Of a stretch of DNA of 64,000 bases, positions 8,768 through 17,349 are shown piece after piece. Both the position numbers and the translations under genes were made by a program. The stretch's first letter is position 1. Every line of letters begins with the position of its first letter. Under the pieces are notes generated by a model. That model saw only the letters and a list, made by a program, of their open reading frames with translations, made no database searches and had not been told where the DNA came from. The DNA is from Spirosoma oryzicola (GTDB taxonomy: Bacteria > Bacteroidota > Bacteroidia > Cytophagales > Spirosomataceae). The stretch covers positions 176,129 to 240,128 of the forward strand of contig NZ_CP089540.1 of assembly GCF_021233055.1 (NCBI RefSeq). Reading direction: 5' to 3'.

Positions 8768-9471
8768 CGAAAAAAATAGCCTTCCACTTGTAGCAGTTCG
8801 CCTGTTTCATAATTACGATGTCCACTATCGATAAGTTTTAGCTTATATCCTTCCTCCCGCAGCAGATTTATCATTTCCTCCATTAACGTTTCCCCTTCAT
8901 ACATTGGCTGAAGCGAAAGTTCCATCTGGAATCCTTTGATTTTGTTGAACGACTGCCGACTTCCTTCAAACACCTGTCGCTCAAAACCCTGCGTGTCGAT
9001 TTTTACGTATAAGTTTTTGCCAGGTCTGTAATACTGATCAATGATTGAATCAATTTTCTGTACACGAATGGTTTCCTGTCGAGTGTAGACGGCGTCAGGA
9101 GCACTTTCAATATGCACGGGCAGCATATCAAGTATTGAACTACTGTATGAATTTGTCGACACATTTATTTCAGTAGAACCATCATAATGACCTATTGCAC
9201 AATGCACCGTTTTCCAGTTTGGATCGGATGCCACATTCGTCTGTAGTTGCTGGTGTGTATCAGCAATTGGTTCAAACGAGACAAGTTCCCCTGAATAACC
9301 TAACGTCCGGGCTCTTCGTCCAAACTGTCCAGTATTGGCGCCCACGTCAAAAATTAGGTTAATCTGGAAGGCATTTATTAAGTCGAGCCACTGCCGGACA
9401 ATCGGGTCCGTTGGCAGATGCAGGATGTCGTAGCCGAACCGCTGGGCGACGTTCTTTACTAATTTTCTCAC
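8764..9471 (-). CDS. FkbM-family methyltransferase
   Basis: A 235-residue class I SAM-dependent methyltransferase. The SAM-binding loop FDVGANTGQFG is at residues 41-51, the acidic ribose contact SFEP follows, and VKIDTQGFE near residue 155 matches the FkbM signature K-x-D-x-[EQ]-G. The family O-methylates sugars and polyketides. The start codon is GTG at 9469-9471, overlapping the TGA of the upstream GT2 gene (GTGA), and the gene ends in ATGA with the next GT2; this two-sided coupling supports the GTG choice. A role in methylating the glycan made by its neighbours is inference. Confidence 0.88.
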   Translation of the reverse strand: MRKLVKNVAQRFGYDILHLPTDPIVRQWLDLINAFQINLIFDVGANTGQFGRRARTLGYSGELVSFEPIADTHQQLQTNVASDPNWKTVHCAIGHYDGSTEINVSTNSYSSSILDMLPVHIESAPDAVYTRQETIRVQKIDSIIDQYYRPGKNLYVKIDTQGFERQVFEGSRQSFNKIKGFQMELSLQPMYEGETLMEEMINLLREEGYKLKLIDSGHRNYETGELLQVEGYFFR

Positions 9472-10325
9472 GAAGTACGCTGATTAAAAAAAGTTCGCTG
9501 TAGAAAACGCTTCAAGCGGTGACCAAACACGCCTACGCGGATAACGCCCGTACGTTTCAGAAAGTGATAAACCTGATATTCTCGGCTTTGTAACCACAGT
9601 TGGCTCTGGCTCTCAAGGGCACTAAGCTCTTCATAATCAGCCATGAATAACGGATATCGTTGTTGTAGAACATTCAATTGCTCTCGGCGCGGCAACAAGG
9701 CTGTGTTGGGGTTGCAGCTTATTCCGTCCATGTTGAAGTTCGCAACTGTAACGGGGTAATGCTGGTACGAACAACCATGAATGAGTAGCGCTTCTAAAAA
9801 AAACAACCAGTCGGACGTGATTTTCAACTGTTCATTGTACAAACCAACGGCGTCAAACAAACTGCGCCGAATAAAGGTGGCTTGATGAGGCAACGTACCC
9901 AGAAACAAGGTTTTAGCAGTGAGCTTATCGGGTGAAGGGACGAACCATTTAACCGCGCTCGTCTGGGTATCGTAAAAATAAATGTCACCTGCCACGATGT
10001 CGGCTTTCGGCTTCTTGGCAAAGACAGTTGCCAGCGTTGTTGACTCCACAAGCCAGTCACCCGAATTTAAAAACAGGCAGTACTCACCTGTAGATGCTTG
10101 TATTCCTTTGTTCATCGCATGGTAGATACCCTTGTCGGGTTCGGATACCCAATACGCCAGTTTATCAACGTGTGATTTCACTAGTTCAACACTACCATCG
10201 GTGGAGCCGCCATCGATTATAATAAATTCATAATCAACAAATGTCTGATCGAGGAGACTTTTAATTGTTTTAGCTAATCCGTCAACATTGTTTAGATTAA
10301 CAGTAATAACCGATACCAAACTCAT
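9468..10325 (-). CDS. GT2-family glycosyltransferase, WcaE-like
   Basis: A 285-residue GT2 protein starting MSLVSVITVNLNN. It has IDGGSTDGS at 38-46, YWVSEPDKGIYHAMNKGI at 58-75 and FLNSGDWLV at 86-93. The frame extends 18 codons upstream to 10379, but the extension (rich in Pro and Arg) is not conserved in its paralogues, so I chose the ATG at 10323-10325. It is the third member of the WcaE-like paralogue set in this operon. The C-terminus is basic and may associate with membrane. Confidence 0.88.
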   Translation of the reverse strand: MSLVSVITVNLNNVDGLAKTIKSLLDQTFVDYEFIIIDGGSTDGSVELVKSHVDKLAYWVSEPDKGIYHAMNKGIQASTGEYCLFLNSGDWLVESTTLATVFAKKPKADIVAGDIYFYDTQTSAVKWFVPSPDKLTAKTLFLGTLPHQATFIRRSLFDAVGLYNEQLKITSDWLFFLEALLIHGCSYQHYPVTVANFNMDGISCNPNTALLPRREQLNVLQQRYPLFMADYEELSALESQSQLWLQSREYQVYHFLKRTGVIRVGVFGHRLKRFLQRTFFNQRTS

Positions 10326-10382
10326 AACACACAAGACATCTGCCAAACGCTTTTCGAATGATGGGGGTCTTGGTAGCAAAAC

Positions 10383-11363
10383 TTACCAGTAACATCCGTC
10401 TTCAATCAACGTAAATTTTTGGGGTCTTTCGCTATCCGAGGGTCTTACCCAATGGTCATTCATCAATTCGCGACTACCATCGTACTTCTCCCAGCGCTTG
10501 CCTCTTATGCCGAAAAGCATTTGGGTAGCCCCGCCTAAGTGAATACCAATTTTATTATTTCGTTTCGCATGAGCCGCTAAATGAAACCCGTAAGCACCGC
10601 ATCCAACAATAGCAATGTCATAGTCTCGCTGATCCATTTGTGCTTTCATGTAGTTGAGCGATTGAAACCAGTCAGCAAACTGCGTTTTTGATTGACCAGC
10701 ACTTTGCACAGCCTTTAATACATCTAACTGTAAGTCAGGTAAAACGCGCTTATCGTCAAATAAAAGATGGCGAAGCAAGTACTGCTTTCTGATGGTGTCC
10801 TCAAACGGATGAACTACCAAAACCTTTTTCCCGGCCAGCACTTCGCTCCAGGGATTTTGATGATAGTAAGGCTCAAGGTCCGGCAGCTGCACTTTTATTA
10901 CATGACGAAGTTCGGGGGTAAGCAACCGCTCGCGGTATAGCCAAGAACCCAAAATATCTAACTGTCGTATATCCTCTAACACTAAGTTGGTGTATCGGTG
11001 AGCGTTTGTTAAACTGTACGGAAAGAAGCCCGAAACATTTATCATATCATCGATAACCCTATTTTCCCAGCCGAATGCTCGGATCTGGTTACGAACATAG
11101 TAAAGCCTTTTTCGAAGCCACCAGCTCTTTTCTTCTGTTATAAGATACGTTGTCAGGAATGCAAGCTCGGTTGCTCCAAAGCGGGCAACCATCAAAGGTT
11201 TACCCGCAGTGATCCGTTCTTTAATTAAGTCAGACGCGACCTGCCCTCGAAACTGGGCATCTTCGAAATGGTACGATACACCATCGTACGATCCGTTTTG
11301 AGGATGCAGGTTATTAACTAGTATTTTTAATAACGACAAGGTTTTTCGCTCAACCACATTCAT
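10383..11363 (-). CDS. GT-D-like protein, putative glycosyltransferase
   Basis: A 326-residue protein without signal peptide or membrane segments. An N-terminal KPLMVARFGATELAF motif near residue 55 resembles the RFGDGE region of GT-D-fold enzymes (the DUF1792 type), although the Asp is replaced by Ala and only a Glu remains. A second block (KKVLVVHPFEDTI, then DIAIVGCGAYGFHLAAHAK) looks like a nucleotide-binding Rossmann half. It ends with HLGGATQMLFGIRGKRW, which I associate with hypothetical proteins of Bacteroidetes polysaccharide loci. Its position between glycosyltransferases supports a transferase role, but the catalytic assignment is weak. Confidence 0.55.
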   Translation of the reverse strand: MNVVERKTLSLLKILVNNLHPQNGSYDGVSYHFEDAQFRGQVASDLIKERITAGKPLMVARFGATELAFLTTYLITEEKSWWLRKRLYYVRNQIRAFGWENRVIDDMINVSGFFPYSLTNAHRYTNLVLEDIRQLDILGSWLYRERLLTPELRHVIKVQLPDLEPYYHQNPWSEVLAGKKVLVVHPFEDTIRKQYLLRHLLFDDKRVLPDLQLDVLKAVQSAGQSKTQFADWFQSLNYMKAQMDQRDYDIAIVGCGAYGFHLAAHAKRNNKIGIHLGGATQMLFGIRGKRWEKYDGSRELMNDHWVRPSDSERPQKFTLIEDGCYW

Positions 11364-11405
11364 ACTCAGCTATTTTACAACCTGTCAGCGCAACCGCGCG
11401 AATCG

Positions 11406-12344
11406 TCAGGCAGTTTGTTTATAACGAATTATTCGCTTTATCAGCCTTTTGAATTTCTTGAAACGGGTATCAACATCCATAGCACCAAATAGCGTGTTTT
11501 GAATGAATTCATCAGCTTCATAATTACGCTGAATTTTGCCTGGATGACGTACCGGAAACGCTAGATCATGAGTGGGCACATTCGCAAAATAATTAGTAGG
11601 GTCTTTCGAATGTGTTGCGTCGGGACCATAGCCAATATTAGAAATCAGGTTTGCCGCCGGTATAACCGCAAGTTGATTTCGCTTCATGCAGTGGTAATGG
11701 AATTGGATGTCCCAAGTATCATCCGGTTTTTTTTCATACGCCCAATCGAAGAGTTGTTTCCAGAACAACTGGTATTTCTTTTCCCGAAAAAGTGAGTTTA
11801 GAAATCTCTTCTGGTCCAGCGTTGGCCAAGATGCGATATGGTATTCATAAGCGTCCCAGCTTCGTTTCCAGGTTGCCCATCCGTTGGTACTCGGAAACAG
11901 CGAGAAGTAATAGTCAGCCCCTAGCTGCATAGGCTGTACTGGTTGGAAATTGTTGCCCGAGATGATTGAAATTTTCGAATCGTACCGGTATCGTTCGAGC
12001 AGCTCCGCACTAAACCGGAAAAACGCTTCATTAGGCAAACAGTCATCTTCGAGAATTATACCTTCATTGACATGTTCGAAAAACCACGATATGGCTTTGG
12101 ATGGCCCACGCCCGCATCCGATATTCTGGTCGAGAAATCGGGTATTAACCTCACACTCCCAATCAATCTGCCCTAGCACCCATTCCCGCACATATTGACA
12201 GGTATTCACTTCGCCTTCTTTATCAACCCTGGGGCCGTCGGCGGCAATAAAAAGTTGTTTTGGCTGCTGACTTCGAATAACGTTAAAAACTCGCTTGGTC
12301 TCTTCTCTTTTATTGAAAATGATGAACAGAATCGGTACCTGCAT
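11406..12344 (-). CDS. nucleotide-diphospho-sugar transferase, HlpA-like GT-A protein
   Basis: A 312-residue paralogue of the gene at 6988-7914. It shares VPILFIIFNKREETKRVF at the start, AADGPRVD near residue 35, an IGCGRGPSKAISWFFEHV block, ILEDDCLPN with EDD at residues 99-101, and NGWATWKRSW near residue 150. The C-terminus ends in a Lys/Arg-rich tail. The two copies are separated by four other genes, so this is a dispersed rather than tandem duplication. It probably adds a different sugar or acts on a different acceptor. Confidence 0.82.
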   Translation of the reverse strand: MQVPILFIIFNKREETKRVFNVIRSQQPKQLFIAADGPRVDKEGEVNTCQYVREWVLGQIDWECEVNTRFLDQNIGCGRGPSKAISWFFEHVNEGIILEDDCLPNEAFFRFSAELLERYRYDSKISIISGNNFQPVQPMQLGADYYFSLFPSTNGWATWKRSWDAYEYHIASWPTLDQKRFLNSLFREKKYQLFWKQLFDWAYEKKPDDTWDIQFHYHCMKRNQLAVIPAANLISNIGYGPDATHSKDPTNYFANVPTHDLAFPVRHPGKIQRNYEADEFIQNTLFGAMDVDTRFKKFKRLIKRIIRYKQTA

Positions 12345-12395
12345 AAAAACAGCACGTTAGTAATTCTCTTTTATGAACCAAACGCCAGAAACGTT

Positions 12396-13262
12396 TTACG
12401 CCAGAAAATTTCGGTTAATACCAATCGTCAACTCGCCCGTGTTGATGAAGTCGAACCCGTAATCGGACAGGCATTGATAAATGGTTTGACGACAATCGAA
12501 CTCGTCATGGATTTCGAGTGCAATGCTCTTCGTATATTTCAGAAAAGTAGGTTCAGCAAAGAGTTCTTTTTCGGCCCCTTCGATATCAATTTTTAAGATA
12601 TCAATACAATCAAAGTTATACTGTTCCTTGATGTGCATTATGCTATAAGCCGGTACGACGTGGTTTGTGTTTTGCTCAACTTCTTGAACCCGACGAGACC
12701 AGCTAAGTTGATCTCTAAAATCGTTAACTAATGTTAGCTGACCATTGTGACACCAGACCGCACCCCAAACACAGGTTACGTTTTTTTGGGTCAGATTTGC
12801 CGTCAATACGTTGAAATTATCTATATCGGGCTCTACACTAACAATAGAAGCATTCGGGAAATAAGCCGAAAAATACACTGACGTTAACCCGATATTACCG
12901 CCTGCGTCTATGATAGAAGCCGCGTCTGCCCCAAAATGATTTTTATATGTCTCTACAACCGGTTTATATTCTTCCCAGCCAAGTATCTGTTTAAAAACAG
13001 CCACATCACTGCTATCAGATCCAGTTCTTAAGCGAACGGGTGTGCTGTAAATACCAGGAAAGGATATTGTAATTGAAGATTGCTCCTGTTGACTGATATA
13101 CCCGTTCGCCAGACGAAGGCAATCGAAGAATTCTAAATCCTGAAGCTGCTGTTCTGACAATTGCAGACCAGCCCTTTTTCTGAGCAATAACCCAAGCATG
13201 GCAGCTGCCGTTGCGGGATCTAGCCGTCTTATATCCAGAATTTTTTTGACTTGCTGAATCAA
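12396..13262 (-). CDS. FkbM-family methyltransferase
   Basis: A 288-residue protein with an N-terminal extension of about 85 residues, then the SAM loop IIDAGGNIGLTS near residues 117-128, VSVEPD as acidic contact, and DILKIDIEGAEKELF near residue 222, the FkbM signature. The frame begins at TTG 13260-13262. The first in-frame ATG (13197-13199) would remove 21 residues but keep the catalytic domain, so the start is uncertain. It is closest in layout to the FkbM protein at 14355. It lies 81 bases downstream of the GT2 gene, one of the looser joints in this operon. Confidence 0.86.
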   Translation of the reverse strand: MIQQVKKILDIRRLDPATAAAMLGLLLRKRAGLQLSEQQLQDLEFFDCLRLANGYISQQEQSSITISFPGIYSTPVRLRTGSDSSDVAVFKQILGWEEYKPVVETYKNHFGADAASIIDAGGNIGLTSVYFSAYFPNASIVSVEPDIDNFNVLTANLTQKNVTCVWGAVWCHNGQLTLVNDFRDQLSWSRRVQEVEQNTNHVVPAYSIMHIKEQYNFDCIDILKIDIEGAEKELFAEPTFLKYTKSIALEIHDEFDCRQTIYQCLSDYGFDFINTGELTIGINRNFLA

Positions 13263-13343
13263 CCTATAGTAAAAGTTAAAGCTGTAAACATCTTAACCAA
13301 CCTAAACAAATTCCAGGAATACGCTGATGATCAGATCTTATTG

Positions 13344-14345
13344 CTACTTTTTGTCATTAACAAACACATAAACGAGCCATTTTAGTAAACGAGGTGGGTT
13401 TTGGTCTGACGCAAAATAAGGCGCGTGTAAATTCCCAAGCAGGGCGAAGAAATCTAACGCGACGATTGGGCTAAAGAGTTGTTTGTAATTTCCAATCAAC
13501 CAGCGAGCAACCCGTTTGGCTACGCCCACATTGTCTTTATAGATAAGTTCATACCTGTTGTTAGTCAGCACTTCATTATGTGCTTTTATGAATGACTTGC
13601 AACCGGCGTAAGTCTGTTTTTTTAAATACTTAAATGTGCTTTTTCTTGGCTCAATATTATGATTGATCACCAAATCAGGTGCCAAACCAACATGCATACC
13701 CTGATCAACAGCATGAAAAACGATCTGCGTATCTCCTCCACTTGAAAGAGATTTGCCTAATCTGTCAGTCAGTGTATATCGTCCTTTTTCTACACTTTCT
13801 ACGTAGCCTGTGAGTATGTTTTTGTCAATAAGCATTCCTGTACCGGCAGGATGACAGATAGACCACATTTTCTCATTCGAAAAGATTACGTTATTGATAT
13901 GCTTCTCCTGAAACATGTCTTTTCGATTAGCAATCCAGGACTGGATACGCGGGTCAAGCAGCCTAACATTTACATGTCCTGGCCCCCAACATTTTACAAA
14001 TGGATATTTATGAATCAGCGTATAGGCGTGGAGCAGATAATCGTCAACGGGTTCATTGTCATCGTCCAGGAAAAGTATCCAGTCGCCTTTACTTTGGTTC
14101 AAACCAGTAATTCGGGCATTAGTCAAGCCGGCTTTAGATTCCCTGATAATGGAAATATGTTTTTGCTCGGATAAACTCTTCTTGAGTAAGAAAACATCGT
14201 TGACGAAAGGCTTACTCCCATTATCAACAATCAACCACTCGTAGTCGAAACGCGTATCAATGCGCAGTGCGTTAACCGCCTTGACGAGTTTTACCAGAAC
14301 AGCAGGGTTAGGGTTATAAGCGCACGTAATAATAGAAAACAGCAT
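13344..14345 (-). CDS. GT2-family glycosyltransferase
   Basis: A 333-residue GT-A protein with FSIITCAYNPN at the start, the nucleotide-site IVDNGSKP at 39-46, KAGLTNARITGL near 71 and the metal-binding LFLDDDNEP at 91-99. The mid region (HPAGTGMLIDKNIL, then SLSSGGDTQIVFHA) resembles acceptor-site sequences of GT2 enzymes in O-antigen loci. It is not closely similar to the three WcaE-like paralogues in this operon. It starts nine bases after the stop of the FkbM gene upstream. Confidence 0.88.
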   Translation of the reverse strand: MLFSIITCAYNPNPAVLVKLVKAVNALRIDTRFDYEWLIVDNGSKPFVNDVFLLKKSLSEQKHISIIRESKAGLTNARITGLNQSKGDWILFLDDDNEPVDDYLLHAYTLIHKYPFVKCWGPGHVNVRLLDPRIQSWIANRKDMFQEKHINNVIFSNEKMWSICHPAGTGMLIDKNILTGYVESVEKGRYTLTDRLGKSLSSGGDTQIVFHAVDQGMHVGLAPDLVINHNIEPRKSTFKYLKKQTYAGCKSFIKAHNEVLTNNRYELIYKDNVGVAKRVARWLIGNYKQLFSPIVALDFFALLGNLHAPYFASDQNPPRLLKWLVYVFVNDKK

Positions 14346-14354
14346 GAAGCCAGT

Positions 14355-15206
14355 TTAAATAACAGACTGATTGTTTGTCACATGGTTCATGCTGTTCTGT
14401 ATACAGCTAGCGCTGATAGCAACCAAGGTCTGTTTGGACTCAACCAAAAGAAAGTTATGATTTATCAGTTGCGATATAATGCTGTCTCTTACATTGAACT
14501 CATTATGTATTTCTATCGCTATTACCTTCACTTTATCGAGAAAATCATTTTGTTCACTCACCTTAAACAACTCAGCTTCAGCACCTTCTATATCTATCTT
14601 TATTAAATCGATCTCGTCTAGATTGTTATGCAGAATGATTTCGTCAATTGTCATTGTATTCACTTCTGCGTAGGAGCCAGACTTGTTATTAGATACGGCG
14701 ATTGCCCAATCTTTGCCATCCCTAAAATTTCTGTTGAGGTAAATATTTTTTTGTGTACTCCATATAGCTTTTTGATACAGTACAGTCTTACCATAACCTG
14801 ATAAATTCGCTTGAAGAGACTCAAAGTTTCGTTCGTCGGGTTCGGCACATATGAATGTGGCGTCTGGAAAATTTTCCCTCAAATAGATTGTAGCTAACCC
14901 TATGTTGGCACCTAAATCTATTACCGTTCTTATCGAAATTTTATTTAATCGTATTAAGTCAACTAACTCCGAGTACTCTTTGTAAATAAAAAGTTGCTCA
15001 AACACCATCAAGTCGCTTGATGCTTTTCGTAGCGTTATGGTATGGCCATTCCTAGTCAATCGAATAGTTGACGCATCCTCAACGGCATCAGAATAGTACC
15101 CCTTAAATTTTGATAAATCATCTTGGCTCGAAAAAGGCTCCATTTTAGCTGCCAGATATCCAAGTTGTTTAGCTACGAACCTTCGCAGTTTACGGTAGAC
15201 GTTCAT
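14355..15206 (-). CDS. FkbM-family methyltransferase
   Basis: A 283-residue protein with the SAM loop VIDLGANIGLA at about 95-105, CAEPDE as acidic contact, and DLIKIDIEGAEAELF around residue 200. The N-terminal ~90 residues lack a recognisable domain. Its ATG at 15204-15206 overlaps the TGA of the Wzt gene as ATGA, so it is coupled to the exporter ATPase. Methylation of the non-reducing end is known to create the export signal read by Wzt in some ABC-type O-antigens; whether this enzyme does so is inference. Confidence 0.87.
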   Translation of the reverse strand: MNVYRKLRRFVAKQLGYLAAKMEPFSSQDDLSKFKGYYSDAVEDASTIRLTRNGHTITLRKASSDLMVFEQLFIYKEYSELVDLIRLNKISIRTVIDLGANIGLATIYLRENFPDATFICAEPDERNFESLQANLSGYGKTVLYQKAIWSTQKNIYLNRNFRDGKDWAIAVSNNKSGSYAEVNTMTIDEIILHNNLDEIDLIKIDIEGAEAELFKVSEQNDFLDKVKVIAIEIHNEFNVRDSIISQLINHNFLLVESKQTLVAISASCIQNSMNHVTNNQSVI

Positions 15207-16474
15207 GATACAATCTGGGGGCTACTCTGGTGTACTATCAATTTGGAGTCGGGTACGATATAACCGTGATCGGCTGTATGCGGAAATGTTCTGCCCTCAG
15301 TTGGTGAACTGTATATTGTAAATGATGTAGCAAATTCAACCCAATCCAGTGTCTCCGTATTATGGCTACCAATCCAGATGTTTGTAAAATATTCACCGGG
15401 AATTAGTTTAGGCAAATCAATGGTGATAAAAAATCTATTTGTTTGCGCTGAATATGGAATCAATTTTCTCAGTGTAGGCAATGCTTGCATTAAGGCTACT
15501 CCCTGCTGATTGACTATATCAACCGCCACAAAAGCATCTTTATGCATATCGTTACTGACATAGTCTATGTCTAGCGAAAGGATACGGTTGGTTAAACTTT
15601 GCTCTACCCGAAGAATACTAAGTTTACTGTTTTTTAGCTTACCACTTCTTTTATTCCGCATCCACACATTTCCTCTGTTTCTATCCTGATTCTCAAGGTA
15701 TTTATTGATGCTTTCATCGACATTCCCAACGAAACCAACAGTTCCGTTACTAATAATAACTATTCGGTTGCACAAAGCTTTTACCGCTCCCATGCTGTGG
15801 CTTACGAACAATACCGTTCTCCCCTCATTGCGGCTTACCTCCTGCATCTTGCCAATCGCTTTTTTTTGAAACTCATCATCCCCAACAGCCAGAACTTCGT
15901 CTATAATCAGAATCTCGGGGTCGAGGTGGGCGGCTACGGCAAAGCCTAAACGAACGGTCATTCCACTCGAATAACGCTTGACGGGAGTGTCGATGTAACG
16001 TTCGCAACCCGAAAAGTCGATGATTTCGTCAAGTTTAGAGCGGATTTCCCGCTTGGTCATGCCAAGAATAGCTCCATTCAAAAATATATTTTCGCGTCCA
16101 GTCAGATCAGGATGAAAACCGGTGCCCACTTCAAGCAGGCTACCGATACGGCCATTAAAGTCAATACGACCGGTAGTTGGCCCGGTTACCTTCGAAAGTA
16201 TTTTAAGCAGCGTCGATTTACCCGCTCCATTCTTGCCAATGATGCCGAGCACTTCGCCGGGCATTACCTCGAAATTGATGTCTTTCAACGCCCAGACGTA
16301 GTCACTGTTAGCTTTCGTACTTCGGTCATTGGTATCACCTACTTTTAGAAATGGGTCTTCCTTTCCCCGGACGCGGTGCCACCATCGCTGTACATCATCG
16401 CGTATGGTTCCGGTTCCAATTGCACCCAGCCGATACTGTTTAGACACATTTTCTACTTTAATAATTGGTTTCAT
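15203..16474 (-). CDS. wzt: ABC-type polysaccharide exporter ATPase with C-terminal glycan-binding domain
   Basis: A 423-residue protein. The ATPase domain spans about 1-250 with Walker A GKNGAGKST at 80-88, ABC signature YSSGMTVRLG near 177, Walker B ILIIDEVLAVGDD near 196 and the switch His in FVSHSMGAV. Residues ~265-423 form a beta-rich extension of the size of the Wzt C-terminal domain that binds the finished glycan in ABC-dependent O-antigen systems such as E. coli O8/O9a. It pairs with the permease 14 bases upstream. This extension separates it from capsule-type KpsT/TagH ATPases, which lack it. Confidence 0.92.
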   Translation of the reverse strand: MKPIIKVENVSKQYRLGAIGTGTIRDDVQRWWHRVRGKEDPFLKVGDTNDRSTKANSDYVWALKDINFEVMPGEVLGIIGKNGAGKSTLLKILSKVTGPTTGRIDFNGRIGSLLEVGTGFHPDLTGRENIFLNGAILGMTKREIRSKLDEIIDFSGCERYIDTPVKRYSSGMTVRLGFAVAAHLDPEILIIDEVLAVGDDEFQKKAIGKMQEVSRNEGRTVLFVSHSMGAVKALCNRIVIISNGTVGFVGNVDESINKYLENQDRNRGNVWMRNKRSGKLKNSKLSILRVEQSLTNRILSLDIDYVSNDMHKDAFVAVDIVNQQGVALMQALPTLRKLIPYSAQTNRFFITIDLPKLIPGEYFTNIWIGSHNTETLDWVEFATSFTIYSSPTEGRTFPHTADHGYIVPDSKLIVHQSSPQIVS

Positions 16475-16488
16475 ACACGAAATCAGCC

Positions 16489-17349
16489 TTATACGACATC
16501 CATGAAATTTTTCTCAGTTCGATTAAATACCATCAGTCCGAGTAGAAAAGAGATTACGGTAAAACCAATGGAGTAACCGAGTGAGCCCCAGGAAAACGTT
16601 CCGGTCCCAAAAAAGCCGTATTTAAACGTTTCAATGACTCCAGTCATTGGATTGATCAGCATGAGGAGCCTGTATTTTTCAGGAATAGCCGATAAGGGAA
16701 TAATAACTGGTGTTGCATACATCAGCAATTGCACGCCAAATTCTACCAAGTATTGCAGATCGCGGTAACGGGTCGTCATGGCCGAAACCAGCATCCCTAA
16801 ACCCAGACCCATTGCGCCCATGATCACAATAAGTAGGGGCAACAACAACAGGACTCTGTTGGGTTGTAACGGACTGCCATCAGATGCGTAGAATGCATAG
16901 ATCAGAAGGAACAACAAAAGACCAATACCGAATTGAATCAGGTTACTGATCACAATGGATAAGGGGGTTACGGCTCTCGGAAAGTATACCTTTCCGAAGA
17001 GAGATGCATTGGCTGTAAACGTATTCGAAGTGGTTCGTAAACAGTTAGAAAAGTAGTTCCAAGCTGTTATTCCCGCCAGGTAGAACAAAATCGGGGGAAC
17101 ACCATCGGTCGAAAGGTTAGCCATACCGCCAAAAACGATAGCTAAAACAGCCGTCTGAAAAATGGGCTGAATGAAAAACCAAATAGGTCCTAAAATCGTC
17201 TGCTTGTATTTCGCCACGAAATCGCGTCGGACGAACAGCAACAGCAGATCACGGTATTGCCAGATTTCAGCCAAACGCAAGTCGAGTAAGCTGCGCTGGG
17301 GCGTAATGGAATGAGCGTAAACTGGTTTATCAGCGTTCATATCAGCCAT
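16489..17349 (-). CDS. wzm: ABC-2 polysaccharide exporter permease
   Basis: A 286-residue membrane protein with about six helices. The cytoplasmic N-terminus (LRLAEIWQYRDLLLLFVRRDFVAKYKQ, shortened here) carries the RRDF-x-x-[KR]YKQT motif of Wzm/TagG permeases, followed by LGPIWFFIQP. In-frame ATGs lie at 17362-17364, 17347-17349 and 17338-17340; I chose the middle one, overlapping the stop of the dehydrogenase gene by a few bases. With Wzt it should move the completed lipid-linked glycan across the inner membrane. Confidence 0.92.
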   Translation of the reverse strand: MADMNADKPVYAHSITPQRSLLDLRLAEIWQYRDLLLLFVRRDFVAKYKQTILGPIWFFIQPIFQTAVLAIVFGGMANLSTDGVPPILFYLAGITAWNYFSNCLRTTSNTFTANASLFGKVYFPRAVTPLSIVISNLIQFGIGLLLFLLIYAFYASDGSPLQPNRVLLLLPLLIVIMGAMGLGLGMLVSAMTTRYRDLQYLVEFGVQLLMYATPVIIPLSAIPEKYRLLMLINPMTGVIETFKYGFFGTGTFSWGSLGYSIGFTVISFLLGLMVFNRTEKNFMDVV

